Assembly: GCF_009728485.1 (NCBI RefSeq) | Contig: NZ_VVIQ01000001.1 | Location: 248,001-312,000 of the forward strand | Direction of reading: 5' to 3' | Length of the DNA: 64,000 bases | From: Prevotella vespertina | Lineage (GTDB): Bacteria > Bacteroidota > Bacteroidia > Bacteroidales > Bacteroidaceae | Shown here: in pieces, positions 34,678-42,542 of the stretch | How positions within the stretch are numbered: the stretch's first letter is position 1 | Layout of the letters: every line of letters begins with the position of its first letter | The notes under the pieces: model-generated | The model's input: the letters and a program-made list of their open reading frames with translations, nothing else | Told to the model about the DNA's origin: nothing | The model's database searches: none | Program-made: the position numbers and the translations under genes

Positions 34678-36549
34678 ATGAAATTCAAGTATGACGTACT
34701 TGTTATCGGTGGTGGACACGCAGGTTGTGAGGCTGCAACAGCAGCTGCCAACATGGGTGCAACGACTTGTTTGATAACAATGGATATGAATAAGATCGGT
34801 CAGATGAGCTGTAATCCTGCCGTCGGAGGTATTGCTAAGGGTCAGATAGTCAGAGAGATAGATGCTCTTGGAGGCCACATGGGACTGGTGACCGACGCTA
34901 CAGCGATTCAGTTTCGTATGCTGAACCGATCAAAGGGACCTGCCGTTTGGAGTCCACGAGCGCAGTGTGACCGTGGTAAATTTATTTGGGAATGGCGCAC
35001 AATACTCGACCATACGGACAACCTCGACATCTTTCAGGATCAAGCCGACGAGTTGTTGGTAGAGAATGGTAAGGTATTGGGTATCAAAACGATATGGGGT
35101 ATTGAGATCTATGCACGTACAGTGGTTATCACTGCGGGAACCTTCCTTAACGGACTGATGCATATCGGTAAGCGAAAGGTGGAGGGTGGACGATGTGCAG
35201 AGCCTGCTGTTCACAACTTTACGGAGAGCATTACGCGCCATGGTCTTCGTGCTGATCGCATGAAGACGGGTACGCCTGTGCGCATTGACCACCGTTCAGT
35301 ACACTTTGATGAGATGGAACCACAACCGGGAGAGACCGATTATCATCAGTTCTCTTTCTATGGTCCACATCGCCATCTACCACAGTTGCCATGCTGGACG
35401 TGTAACACGAACGAGGAAGCACATGAGGTGTTGCGACGTGGGGTGGCTGATTCTCCCTTATTCAATGGGCAGATTCAGAGTACAGGTCCACGCTATTGTC
35501 CTTCAATTGAGACGAAACTCGTCACCTTCCCTGACAAGAATAGCCATCCTCTCTTCCTTGAACCAGAGGGCGTGGACACGAATGAAATGTATCTGAATGG
35601 CTTCTCTTCAAGTATGCCTTGGGAGGTACAGTTGGATGCTATACATAAGATTCCTGCCCTTCGTGACGCTAAAATCTATCGTCCCGGCTATGCTATCGAG
35701 TATGATTACTTTGATCCAACACAGCTAAAGCAGTCTTTGGAGTCAAAAGTCATCGAGGGTTTGTTCTTTGCTGGGCAGGTGAACGGTACGACTGGATACG
35801 AGGAAGCTGGCGGACAAGGCTTAGTGGCGGGTATTAATGCTGCCCTACTCTGTGCGGGTAAGGAGCCTTTCGTGATGAATAGAGACGAGAGTTATATCGG
35901 TGTGTTGATTGATGACCTCACGACAAAGGGTGTTGATGAACCTTACCGCATGTTTACTTCGCGTGCGGAATACCGTATTCTCTTGCGCCAAGACGATGCT
36001 GATGCACGTCTGACGGAGCGTGCTTATAATATAGGTATAGCTAAACAGGACCGTTATGACTGGTGGATACAGAAGAAGGAGCATATCAATCGTATCCTTG
36101 ACTTCTGTAATAACACTTCTGTTAAGCCCGAGGTTGTCAATGGATTCTTGGCTCAGTTGGGCACTTCTCCTATCAAGGGAGCAACGAAGATAGTTGACCT
36201 TGTTGCACGTCCACAGGTCAACTTCGAGAACCTTTCGGCTGTTATTCCAAGTTTGAAGGAGGCTATCGAGGCTTCTCCTAACCGTAAAGAAGAGATTGCC
36301 GAAGCTGCAGAAATAAAACTGAAGTACAAGGGATATATTGAACGTGAACGTGTGTTCGCTGAGAAGATGCACCGACTTGAAGATATAAAAATCAAAGGAC
36401 ACTTTAAGTATAGTGAGCTACATGACCTCTCAACAGAGTGCCGACAGAAGTTAGAACAAATCCAACCAGAGACGCTCGCACAGGCAAGTCGTATCCCAGG
36501 AGTAAGCCCAAGCGATATTAATGTGCTCCTTGTCTTGATGGGGAGATAA
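34678..36549 (+). CDS. mnmG: tRNA uridine-5-carboxymethylaminomethyl modification enzyme MnmG (GidA)
   Basis: 623 residues from the ATG at 34678. A GTG at 34651 would add 9 residues but precedes the promoter box, so it is rejected. The FAD-binding motif VIGGGHAGCEAA (7-18) starts the protein; GGIAKGQIVREIDALGG, YCPSIETKLVTF and EAGGQGLVAGINAAL are family signatures. With MnmE it modifies U34 of certain tRNAs in the cytoplasm. In many bacteria gidA lies near the replication origin, and a parS-like site follows 68 nt after the stop. Confidence 0.97.
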   Translation: MKFKYDVLVIGGGHAGCEAATAAANMGATTCLITMDMNKIGQMSCNPAVGGIAKGQIVREIDALGGHMGLVTDATAIQFRMLNRSKGPAVWSPRAQCDRGKFIWEWRTILDHTDNLDIFQDQADELLVENGKVLGIKTIWGIEIYARTVVITAGTFLNGLMHIGKRKVEGGRCAEPAVHNFTESITRHGLRADRMKTGTPVRIDHRSVHFDEMEPQPGETDYHQFSFYGPHRHLPQLPCWTCNTNEEAHEVLRRGVADSPLFNGQIQSTGPRYCPSIETKLVTFPDKNSHPLFLEPEGVDTNEMYLNGFSSSMPWEVQLDAIHKIPALRDAKIYRPGYAIEYDYFDPTQLKQSLESKVIEGLFFAGQVNGTTGYEEAGGQGLVAGINAALLCAGKEPFVMNRDESYIGVLIDDLTTKGVDEPYRMFTSRAEYRILLRQDDADARLTERAYNIGIAKQDRYDWWIQKKEHINRILDFCNNTSVKPEVVNGFLAQLGTSPIKGATKIVDLVARPQVNFENLSAVIPSLKEAIEASPNRKEEIAEAAEIKLKYKGYIERERVFAEKMHRLEDIKIKGHFKYSELHDLSTECRQKLEQIQPETLAQASRIPGVSPSDINVLLVLMGR

Positions 36550-36587
36550 TGTCTTCGGGTCTCAACAGTATAAAAATGTGAATAAGA

Positions 36588-36617
36588 GAGGCCTCAGATA
36601 AGATATAGAAAGGCCTC
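36588..36617. terminator. hairpin after mnmG
   Basis: GAGGCCT (36588-36594) with AGGCCTC (36611-36617), 16-nt loop. It ends at the base where the parS-like palindrome begins, and only a TTT follows, so termination is uncertain. Confidence 0.45.
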
Positions 36618-36632
36618 GTTTCACGTGAAACA
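36617..36632. other. parS-like ParB-binding site 1
   Basis: CGTTTCACGTGAAACA matches the chromosomal parS consensus TGTTNCACGTGAAACA at every position except the first. GTTTCACGTGAAAC (36618-36631) is a perfect 14-bp palindrome. It is intergenic, between mnmG and apt. Confidence 0.8.
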
Positions 36633-36666
36633 ACTGCATAAAACAAAACTATATAACAATCTGAAA

Positions 36667-37197
36667 ATGAACAAAAAACTATTATTAGACAACCTGAGAT
36701 GTATCCCAGATTGGCCTATCAAGGGAGTTAATTTCCGTGATGTGACTACCCTATTCAAATCACCAGAGGCTCTCAAGGAGATTACGGACGAGATGGTCGA
36801 CTTATACAAGGATAAGGGTGTGACCAAGATCGTGGGTATCGAGAGTCGTGGCTTCGTCATGTCGTCTGCTATTGCGACCCGTTTGGGTGCTGGTATCGTA
36901 CTCTGTCGTAAACCGGGAAAGCTTCCCTGTGAGACTATTCAAGAGAGTTACCAGAAGGAGTATGGCGTAGATACGATAGAAATTCATAAGGATGCTATCG
37001 ACGAGAACGACGTTGTTCTGCTCCACGATGATCTCCTTGCAACTGGTGGAACGATGAAAGCTGCATGTGACCTTGTTAAGAAGTTCAATCCTAAAAAGGT
37101 GTATTGTAACTTCATTATCGAACTCCATTCGGAATTTCCTAACAGTCGTGACCAGTTCGATAAGGATATTGAAATTACTTCTTTACTCCAATTCTAA
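36667..37197 (+). CDS. apt: adenine phosphoribosyltransferase
   Basis: 176 residues from the ATG at 36667. The frame is open to 36625, but that stretch overlaps the parS-like site and does not match the family. Seen: IPDWPIKGVNFRDVT near the start, GIESRGFVMSSAIA with the flexible loop, CRKPGKLPCET, and the PRPP-binding segment VVLLHDDLLATGGTM (about 118-132). It converts adenine and PRPP to AMP in purine salvage. It lies between two parS-like sites and is followed by a terminator. Confidence 0.95.
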   Translation: MNKKLLLDNLRCIPDWPIKGVNFRDVTTLFKSPEALKEITDEMVDLYKDKGVTKIVGIESRGFVMSSAIATRLGAGIVLCRKPGKLPCETIQESYQKEYGVDTIEIHKDAIDENDVVLLHDDLLATGGTMKAACDLVKKFNPKKVYCNFIIELHSEFPNSRDQFDKDIEITSLLQF

Positions 37198-37230
37198 TCA
37201 ATAAAGAATCATCTAGTTAGTAAAGAAAAG

Positions 37231-37268
37231 AAAGGAGCTATCCAGTTAAGAGGATTGCTCCTTTTCTC
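37231..37268. terminator. terminator of apt
   Basis: AAAGGAGC (37231-37238) with GCTCCTTT (37257-37264), 18-nt loop, followed by TCTC. The stem extends with AGAAAAG on the left and TTCTCTT on the right. Confidence 0.65.
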
Positions 37269-37364
37269 TTCCAGGAATCATTATTACGTCTAATAAGCAA
37301 CAAGCAAAACAAAAGAACAAGTTCTGTCCCTATAAAGCAAATACGACACACGTAGCATAGTTAA

Positions 37365-37380
37365 CGTTCCACGTGAAACA
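37365..37380. other. parS-like ParB-binding site 2
   Basis: CGTTCCACGTGAAACA matches TGTTNCACGTGAAACA at all positions but the first (N is C). It is 748 bp from site 1, between apt and uvrC, 40 bp before the uvrC start. Confidence 0.78.
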
Positions 37381-37420
37381 AAACAGACTAAAAGACCTTT
37401 AAACAAAGCAGTTACACAAA

Positions 37421-39253
37421 ATGAATAAAGAAAATAACTTGAAGCGATTAGCCTATTTAAAGAATATTGTTTCGAGCCTCCCCGAGAAGCCCGGAACTTA
37501 TCAATACTATGATTCAGAACATACAATAATCTATGTAGGAAAGGCTAAGAACCTAAGGAGCCGTGTATCATCTTATTTCCACAAAGAGGTAGACAGATTC
37601 AAAACAAAGGTACTAGTTTCTAAAATACATGATATAACTTACACTGTTGTCAATACAGAAGAAGATGCCTTACTAATCGAGAATCAACTCATCAAACAAT
37701 ACAAACCAAAGTATAACGTATTACTTAAGGACGGGAAGACTTATCCGAGCATCTGTGTAACAAACGAATATTTTCCACGAATATTCAAGACGCGTACAAT
37801 TAATAAGCATTATGGCACATTCTATGGTCCTTACAGCCATATTGGTAGTATGAATGCCATTTTAGAGATTATAAAAAAGGTTTACAAGCCTCGTACATGT
37901 CGCTATCCAATCACAAAAGAGGGCATAGAACAGGGCAAATATAAGCCTTGCTTAGAATACCATATACATAACTGTGGTGCCCCATGTATCAACAAACAGA
38001 GCTATGAAGACTATCAAGAAGCGATCAAGCAAGCACGAGAAATATTAAAAGGAAACACTCGTAACGTACAACAAATGCTCAGATTAAAAATGCAGAAATA
38101 TGCAGAAGAACTGAAGTTTGAGGATGCAGAACTCTGTAAACAGCGCTATCTTGCTCTCGAAAACTTTGCAGCAAAGAGTGAAATAGTCAATTATACTATC
38201 ACAGATGTCGATGTTTTCACAATCGTGGATGATGATACAAGAAAGAACGCATTTGTTAATTACATTCATGTTAAGAATGGCGCAATCAATCAAAGTTTCA
38301 CTTATGAATACAAGAGAAAGCTCGATGAAAACGTTAGAGAGCTATTAAATGAGGCAATTCCAGAGATTCGTGCTCGCTTCAAAAGCACAGCTAAGGAGAT
38401 TATAGTGCCCTTTGAACTTGATTTTAGGATAAAAGATGCAGAGTTCGTCATACCTAAACGGGGTGATAAATGGCACCTTCTAGAACTATCAGAGATGAAT
38501 GCCAAGCAATATAAATTCGATCGATTAAAACAATCGGAAAAGCTAAATCCACAGCAGAAACAGACTCGCTTAATGCGAGAACTGCAAGAGAAACTTAAAT
38601 TACCAAAGCTTCCTTATCAAATAGAATGCTTTGATAACTCCAATATCTCTGGTTCTGATGCTGTTGCGGGATGTATTGTTTATAAGGGCATGAAGCCTTC
38701 CAAAAAAGATTATCGTAAATATAACATAAAGACAGTGGTTGGTCCTGATGATTATGCAAGCATGCAGGAGGTCGTTAGAAGACGTTATACACGTATGCAA
38801 GAAGAAGGTTCTGCCCTCCCCGACCTCATTATTACAGATGGTGGTAAGGGGCAAATGGAAGTGGTAAGAGAGGTTATTGAAGATGAATTACACCTCAAAA
38901 TCCCTATTGCTGGACTTGCCAAGGATGATAAACACCGCACAAATGAACTTCTCTTTGGCTTCCCACAGCAAGTAGTAGCACTCAACGTGAAGAGTGAACT
39001 ATTCCGAGTTCTCACACAAATACAGGACGAAGTGCATCGATATGCAATCTCTTTTCATCGCAGTAAGCGCTCTAAACATCAGTTACACAGCGAGTTAGAT
39101 GATATAAAAGGTATTGGTCCGAAGACAAAGGACATGTTATTAAAGAAACTGAAGAGCGTAAATAACATAAAAGAAGCTGATATTCAATCACTTACAAATA
39201 TAATAGGTGCAAGCAAAGCTAGCATTATCTACAATTATTTCCACACTGAATAA
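37421..39253 (+). CDS. uvrC: excinuclease ABC subunit UvrC
   Basis: 610 residues. N-terminal GIY-YIG nuclease (about 15-100): PEKPGTYQYYDSEHTIIYVG, then KAKNLRSRVSSYF. The UvrB-interacting UVR motif is near 205-240, the central RNase H-like nuclease contains IECFDNSNISGSDAV (about 404-418) and DGGKGQ, and C-terminal helix-hairpin-helix repeats read DDIKGIGPKTKDMLLKKLKS. It makes both incisions in nucleotide excision repair. dtd and mazG follow closely, a common Bacteroidota arrangement. Confidence 0.97.
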   Translation: MNKENNLKRLAYLKNIVSSLPEKPGTYQYYDSEHTIIYVGKAKNLRSRVSSYFHKEVDRFKTKVLVSKIHDITYTVVNTEEDALLIENQLIKQYKPKYNVLLKDGKTYPSICVTNEYFPRIFKTRTINKHYGTFYGPYSHIGSMNAILEIIKKVYKPRTCRYPITKEGIEQGKYKPCLEYHIHNCGAPCINKQSYEDYQEAIKQAREILKGNTRNVQQMLRLKMQKYAEELKFEDAELCKQRYLALENFAAKSEIVNYTITDVDVFTIVDDDTRKNAFVNYIHVKNGAINQSFTYEYKRKLDENVRELLNEAIPEIRARFKSTAKEIIVPFELDFRIKDAEFVIPKRGDKWHLLELSEMNAKQYKFDRLKQSEKLNPQQKQTRLMRELQEKLKLPKLPYQIECFDNSNISGSDAVAGCIVYKGMKPSKKDYRKYNIKTVVGPDDYASMQEVVRRRYTRMQEEGSALPDLIITDGGKGQMEVVREVIEDELHLKIPIAGLAKDDKHRTNELLFGFPQQVVALNVKSELFRVLTQIQDEVHRYAISFHRSKRSKHQLHSELDDIKGIGPKTKDMLLKKLKSVNNIKEADIQSLTNIIGASKASIIYNYFHTE

Positions 39254-39275
39254 GCAGAGAACCAAATAAATATTG

Positions 39276-39283
39276 TACATTTG
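39276..39283 (+). promoter_or_regulatory. possible internal -7 element for dtd
   Basis: TACATTTG lies 4 nt before the dtd ATG at 39288, so any transcript from it would be leaderless. No TTTG is found at -33; dtd may simply be read from the uvrC transcript. Confidence 0.35.
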
Positions 39284-39287
39284 CCGT

Positions 39288-39740
39288 ATGAGAATTGTGA
39301 TACAAAGAGTGGCTCAAGCATCCGTAACCATTGACCAACAGGTGAAGTCCAGCATACAAGCAGGACTGCTTATCTTGCTTGGTATTGGCAAAGAAGATAC
39401 TGAAGAGGATGCTAACTGGTTGGTGAATAAAGTTATAGGACTTCGTATTTTCAATGATGAACAAGGTATAATGAATCGTAGTATTATGGACATCAAAGGC
39501 GAGATCCTAGTTGTATCTCAGTTCACACTCATGGCTAGTTACAAGAAAGGAAACCGACCCAGTTGGATACACGCAGCCCCTCATGAGCTATCAATTCCGC
39601 TCTACGATTACTTCTGCAAGACCTTAAGCGAAGCATTAGGAAAGCCTATTAGTACGGGAGAATTCGGTTCCGACATGAAAGTAAAACTATTAAATGATGG
39701 ACCAGTAACCATTTGTATGGATACTAAAAACAAAGAATAA
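39288..39740 (+). CDS. dtd: D-aminoacyl-tRNA deacylase
   Basis: 150 residues from the ATG at 39288 (MRIVIQRVAQASV), the standard family start; five upstream codons in frame are ignored. The two active-site motifs are LVVSQFTLMA (about 75-84) and the C-terminal NDGPVTICMD (about 134-143). The dimer removes D-amino acids from mischarged tRNA in the cytoplasm. Its stop overlaps the next start by one base (TAATG), so dtd and mazG are translationally coupled. Confidence 0.96.
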   Translation: MRIVIQRVAQASVTIDQQVKSSIQAGLLILLGIGKEDTEEDANWLVNKVIGLRIFNDEQGIMNRSIMDIKGEILVVSQFTLMASYKKGNRPSWIHAAPHELSIPLYDYFCKTLSEALGKPISTGEFGSDMKVKLLNDGPVTICMDTKNKE

Positions 39741-40075
39741 TGACAATACAAGAGGCACAAGAGGCTGTAGATAAGTGGATTAAACAGTATGGAGTACGCT
39801 ATTTTAGCGAACTAACAAATATGGCTTGTCTCACAGAAGAGGTCGGGGAGCTGGCAAGAATCATAGCTCGAAGCTATGGAGACCAAAGCTTTAAGCAAGG
39901 AGAAAAGCCCAACCTAGGAGAGGAAATGGCTGATGTTTTGTGGGTTCTACTCTGTCTTGCAAACCAAACAGGCGTTAATCTCACAGAAGAACTACAACGC
40001 AGCTTTGAGAAGAAGACGTCACGTGACAGAGACAGACATAAGAACAACCCGAAACTTACTGATAATCAAGAATAA
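39740..40075 (+). CDS. MazG-family nucleotide pyrophosphohydrolase
   Basis: 111 residues, one MazG-type helical domain. The metal-binding pattern EEVGELARIIARSYGD (about 33-48) and GEEMADVLWVLLCLAN (about 60-75) supplies the ExxE and ExxD Glu/Asp set. Single-domain members hydrolyse non-canonical or excess nucleoside triphosphates to monophosphates. The substrate is not predictable. It overlaps dtd by one base and precedes deoC by 55 nt. Confidence 0.9.
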   Translation: MTIQEAQEAVDKWIKQYGVRYFSELTNMACLTEEVGELARIIARSYGDQSFKQGEKPNLGEEMADVLWVLLCLANQTGVNLTEELQRSFEKKTSRDRDRHKNNPKLTDNQE

Positions 40076-40130
40076 AACAAACTTCTAACTAATAAATAAA
40101 ACATCTACATTACAATTATAAAATAATAAT

Positions 40131-41078
40131 ATGGGAATCATTAAAGACACCGTTTCAAAGGATATCCAAGCGCAGAAAGCGAATGGAATTGTAGAGAAGA
40201 GTGAGTACGATCAGGCTTTAGAACAATACGACCTCAACATTACTGATGAGGATGTAAAGGCTGCAGTAACAAAGATTATAGCAGAGAAAGTATCAGAGAA
40301 TGATAATCCAGAAGTAAAGAAATTCTTGCTTGGTAGCGTCGAACTAACCACTCTCAGCACTGCAGATACCGAAGAGAAAGTACTCGAAATGGTAGAGAAA
40401 GTCAATAAATTCGATAGTGAATACCCTGATCTTCCACATGTTGCAGCTGTCTGTGCATACCCTTGTTTCACCAAATTAATCGCTGATAGCCTTGAAGTGG
40501 ATGGTGTCGACATTACCAACGTAACGGGTAACTTCCCTTCATCACAGGCTCTTCTTGAGGTAAAAACCATTGAGACAGCACTTGCAATAAAGGATGGTGC
40601 AACGCAGATAGACATTGTTATGCCTGTAGGTAAGTTCCTTTCTGGTGATTATGAGGGAGTTTGTGATACCATCGGAGAACTGAAACAGACCTGTGGGGAC
40701 GTTCCTATGAAGGTAATCCTAGAGACCGGCGACCTCCGCAATGCGCGCGATATCAAGACAGCAGCAGTCCTCGCTATGTACGCCGGGGCTGACTATCTAA
40801 AGACAAGTACGGGTAAAGAGAAGATTAGTGCTACTCCCGAGTCGGTTTATGTGCTCTGTCAAGCCATCAAGGAGTACCACAAGAAGACGGGTATACAGAT
40901 TGGTTTAAAGCCCGCAGGAGGCATTAATACGGTCATGGATGCCGTTATCTACTATACTATCGTTAAAGAAGTTCTAGGCGAAAAGTGGCTTACTAATTAT
41001 TGGTTTAGGATGGGTACAAGTCGGTTAACAAACCTTCTTCTTAGAGAGATCATCGGTTCAGAGACTAAGTTCTTCTAG
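40131..41078 (+). CDS. deoC: deoxyribose-phosphate aldolase
   Basis: 315 residues. The TIM-barrel core starts near 95. The Schiff-base Lys is in GADYLKTSTGK (about 220-230), and VAAVCAYPCF, GATQIDIVMPVG and GLKPAGGI complete the active site. An N-terminal extension of roughly 70-90 residues, mostly helical, is longer than in E. coli DeoC but common in Bacteroidota. It splits deoxyribose 5-phosphate into acetaldehyde and glyceraldehyde 3-phosphate in deoxynucleoside catabolism. A strong terminator follows. Confidence 0.95.
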   Translation: MGIIKDTVSKDIQAQKANGIVEKSEYDQALEQYDLNITDEDVKAAVTKIIAEKVSENDNPEVKKFLLGSVELTTLSTADTEEKVLEMVEKVNKFDSEYPDLPHVAAVCAYPCFTKLIADSLEVDGVDITNVTGNFPSSQALLEVKTIETALAIKDGATQIDIVMPVGKFLSGDYEGVCDTIGELKQTCGDVPMKVILETGDLRNARDIKTAAVLAMYAGADYLKTSTGKEKISATPESVYVLCQAIKEYHKKTGIQIGLKPAGGINTVMDAVIYYTIVKEVLGEKWLTNYWFRMGTSRLTNLLLREIIGSETKFF

Positions 41079-41100
41079 ACTGACAGCATAACACATAACG

Positions 41101-41134
41101 TCCCCACCCTTTCATAAAAGGCGTGGGGATTTTT
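41101..41134. terminator. terminator of deoC
   Basis: TCCCCAC (41101-41107) with GTGGGGA (41123-41129), extended inward by CCTTT/AAAGG with one unpaired C, and followed by TTTTT. Confidence 0.88.
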
Positions 41135-41180
41135 CATTGTAACCCATTTCTCTATTCCACCCATACATCTATACCATAAG

Positions 41181-41340
41181 AGAAAACGCTTCTTTAAACA
41201 GCAAGAAACACTTACCTTTATCAGAGAAAACATTCCCTAAAACTAGAAAAAGGCTTTTTGTGATTCTAAAAATAGATTATTAATTTAGTATTATTAATCT
41301 ATTATCATTTTATAAATAAATTATTTTTCAAAATGTCAAA
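41181..41340. repeat. degenerate 22-bp-period locus D2 plus AT-rich hairpin
   Basis: Four degenerate units at exactly 22-bp steps: 41181 (AGAAAACGCTTCTTT), 41203 (AAGAAACACTTACCTTT), 41225 (AGAAAACATTCCCT), 41247 (AAAAAGGCTTTTTG). Then AATAGATTA (41271-41279) / TAATCTATT (41295-41303) and ATTTTTCAAA near 41323-41333. The same order of parts is seen at 20939-21067, also between converging genes. Confidence 0.55.
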
Positions 41341-41392
41341 CACCCTTCTCCAAGATAACTAATTGTTATATCCATTGAAGAAGGGCGTCTTT
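41338..41392. repeat. partial GC-rich 22-bp-type repeat R6
   Basis: AAACACCCTTCTCC at the left and GAAGAAGGGCGTCTTT at the right are the half-units of the R1/R3 family, facing each other. The 25-nt middle contains ATAACTAATTGTTAT. It looks like a decayed copy between converging deoC and the polyprenyl synthase gene. Confidence 0.6.
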
Positions 41393-41467
41393 ATAACTAA
41401 TAAAACAGCTTATTTGTAAGCTTAATAAGTATTATTTATATTGCTATCAACCTACAAGAATAAATGA

Positions 41468-42448
41468 TTATTTCTTTCTTTTGATGACATAATCAAGGTA
41501 GGTTTGCAAAGATGTACGTATGTTGTCATCCATAACATATTGATCGATAAATCGCTGTGCCTCGGCATGGAAGTCCCACATACGACGTTCCGCATATTCT
41601 ATTCCACCATTTTCTTTTGCAAACCGAACTAAGGTCTCGACCTCTTCATGCGTCACATTATGTGCTTTCACCTTATGAACTAACCTCATCATATCCTCAT
41701 CTTGCGTTGCGTTCAACGCATATATGATGGGCAAAGTGAGCTTACCTTCTGCAAAATCATTGCCTGTTGGCTTACCAATCTCAACCTCCGAATCATAGTA
41801 ATCGAAGATATCATCACGGATTTGAAACACTATTCCGAGGTTTTTACCAAATAGTCTTGCTGCCTCAACCTGCTCTTCTGTAGCGCCAGCAGACTCTGCT
41901 CCAATCGCAGCACAGGTCTCGAAGAGAGCCGCAGTCTTACGTTCTATAATCTTATAGTATACCTCTTCTGTTACTTCTTTGTTCTGTATATTAGCTAACT
42001 GGAGTATTTCTCCATCACTTAAAGTGCGCCCCAATTCAGCTAAACGGCGTACTATCATCTCTGAATGGGTATAACTAACGTGCAAAAGTGCCGTTGATAG
42101 CACATAATCACCAACCAACACAGCCACCTTATTATCGTAGTCAGCATTCACACTAGCCTGCCCTCGACGTTCAGCAGCCTCATCCACCACATCATCATGG
42201 ACAAGTGATGCCGTGTGAAGGAGCTCTAAACCAACTGCAGCATGCTGTGTTACACGTGAGACCTTACCAAAGTTCTTAGCCATCAAGAGGATAAGGATGG
42301 GGCGCATACGCTTTCCTGCGCGCTGCTTAATATGGTTCAAAACCACCTGTAACAGCCCATCCTCGTGGTTGAGAGCATGATTAAAAAGGTCGATGAAATC
42401 GACTAATTCTGTCTCAATCGGTTGCTTTATTAGTGAAAGGGTATCCAT
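41468..42448 (-). CDS. polyprenyl diphosphate synthase (octaprenyl-type)
   Basis: 326 residues from the ATG at 42448. The frame opens at 42481, but a promoter box lies at 42469-42476 and MDTLSLIKQPIE is the usual start. Both Asp-rich motifs are present: LVHDDVVDEAAERRG (first DDxxD, about 83) and IRDDIFDYYD (second, about 208). It extends isoprenoid diphosphates to make the side chain of menaquinone; the chain length is not read from sequence. It diverges from polA across about 95 bp. Confidence 0.92.
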   Translation of the reverse strand: MDTLSLIKQPIETELVDFIDLFNHALNHEDGLLQVVLNHIKQRAGKRMRPILILLMAKNFGKVSRVTQHAAVGLELLHTASLVHDDVVDEAAERRGQASVNADYDNKVAVLVGDYVLSTALLHVSYTHSEMIVRRLAELGRTLSDGEILQLANIQNKEVTEEVYYKIIERKTAALFETCAAIGAESAGATEEQVEAARLFGKNLGIVFQIRDDIFDYYDSEVEIGKPTGNDFAEGKLTLPIIYALNATQDEDMMRLVHKVKAHNVTHEEVETLVRFAKENGGIEYAERRMWDFHAEAQRFIDQYVMDDNIRTSLQTYLDYVIKRKK

Positions 42449-42468
42449 TATTGACTTCAAATTTGATA

Positions 42469-42476
42469 CAAATTTA
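42469..42476 (-). promoter_or_regulatory. -7 element of the polyprenyl synthase gene
   Basis: TAAATTTG on the minus strand, 20 nt before the ATG at 42448. Confidence 0.55.
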
Positions 42477-42509
42477 GTCAATAAATCGCATATTATGGAA
42501 TATTTTTAG

Positions 42510-42517
42510 TACTTTTA
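42510..42517 (+). promoter_or_regulatory. -7 element of polA
   Basis: TACTTTTA, one mismatch from TAnnTTTG, 25 nt before the ATG at 42543. It lies 34 bp from the divergent promoter box. Confidence 0.45.
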
Positions 42518-42542
42518 CAGCTAAAAATTACATATTTACTTT

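Noticed and set aside
35845..36402. Long minus-strand open frame of 185 codons opposite mnmG
   Set aside because: It is antisense to a conserved gene with no family match and no promoter; a shadow frame. The same applies to 20246-20743, 6655-7107 and 54283-54834.
40018..40028. CACGTG palindrome near the end of mazG (GTCACGTGAC)
   Set aside because: The flanks do not match parS; a chance E-box-like palindrome in coding sequence.
42248..42263. Third parS-like sequence TGTTACACGTGAGACC
   Set aside because: Two mismatches, and it lies inside the polyprenyl synthase coding sequence where its bases encode conserved protein; not counted with the two intergenic sites.
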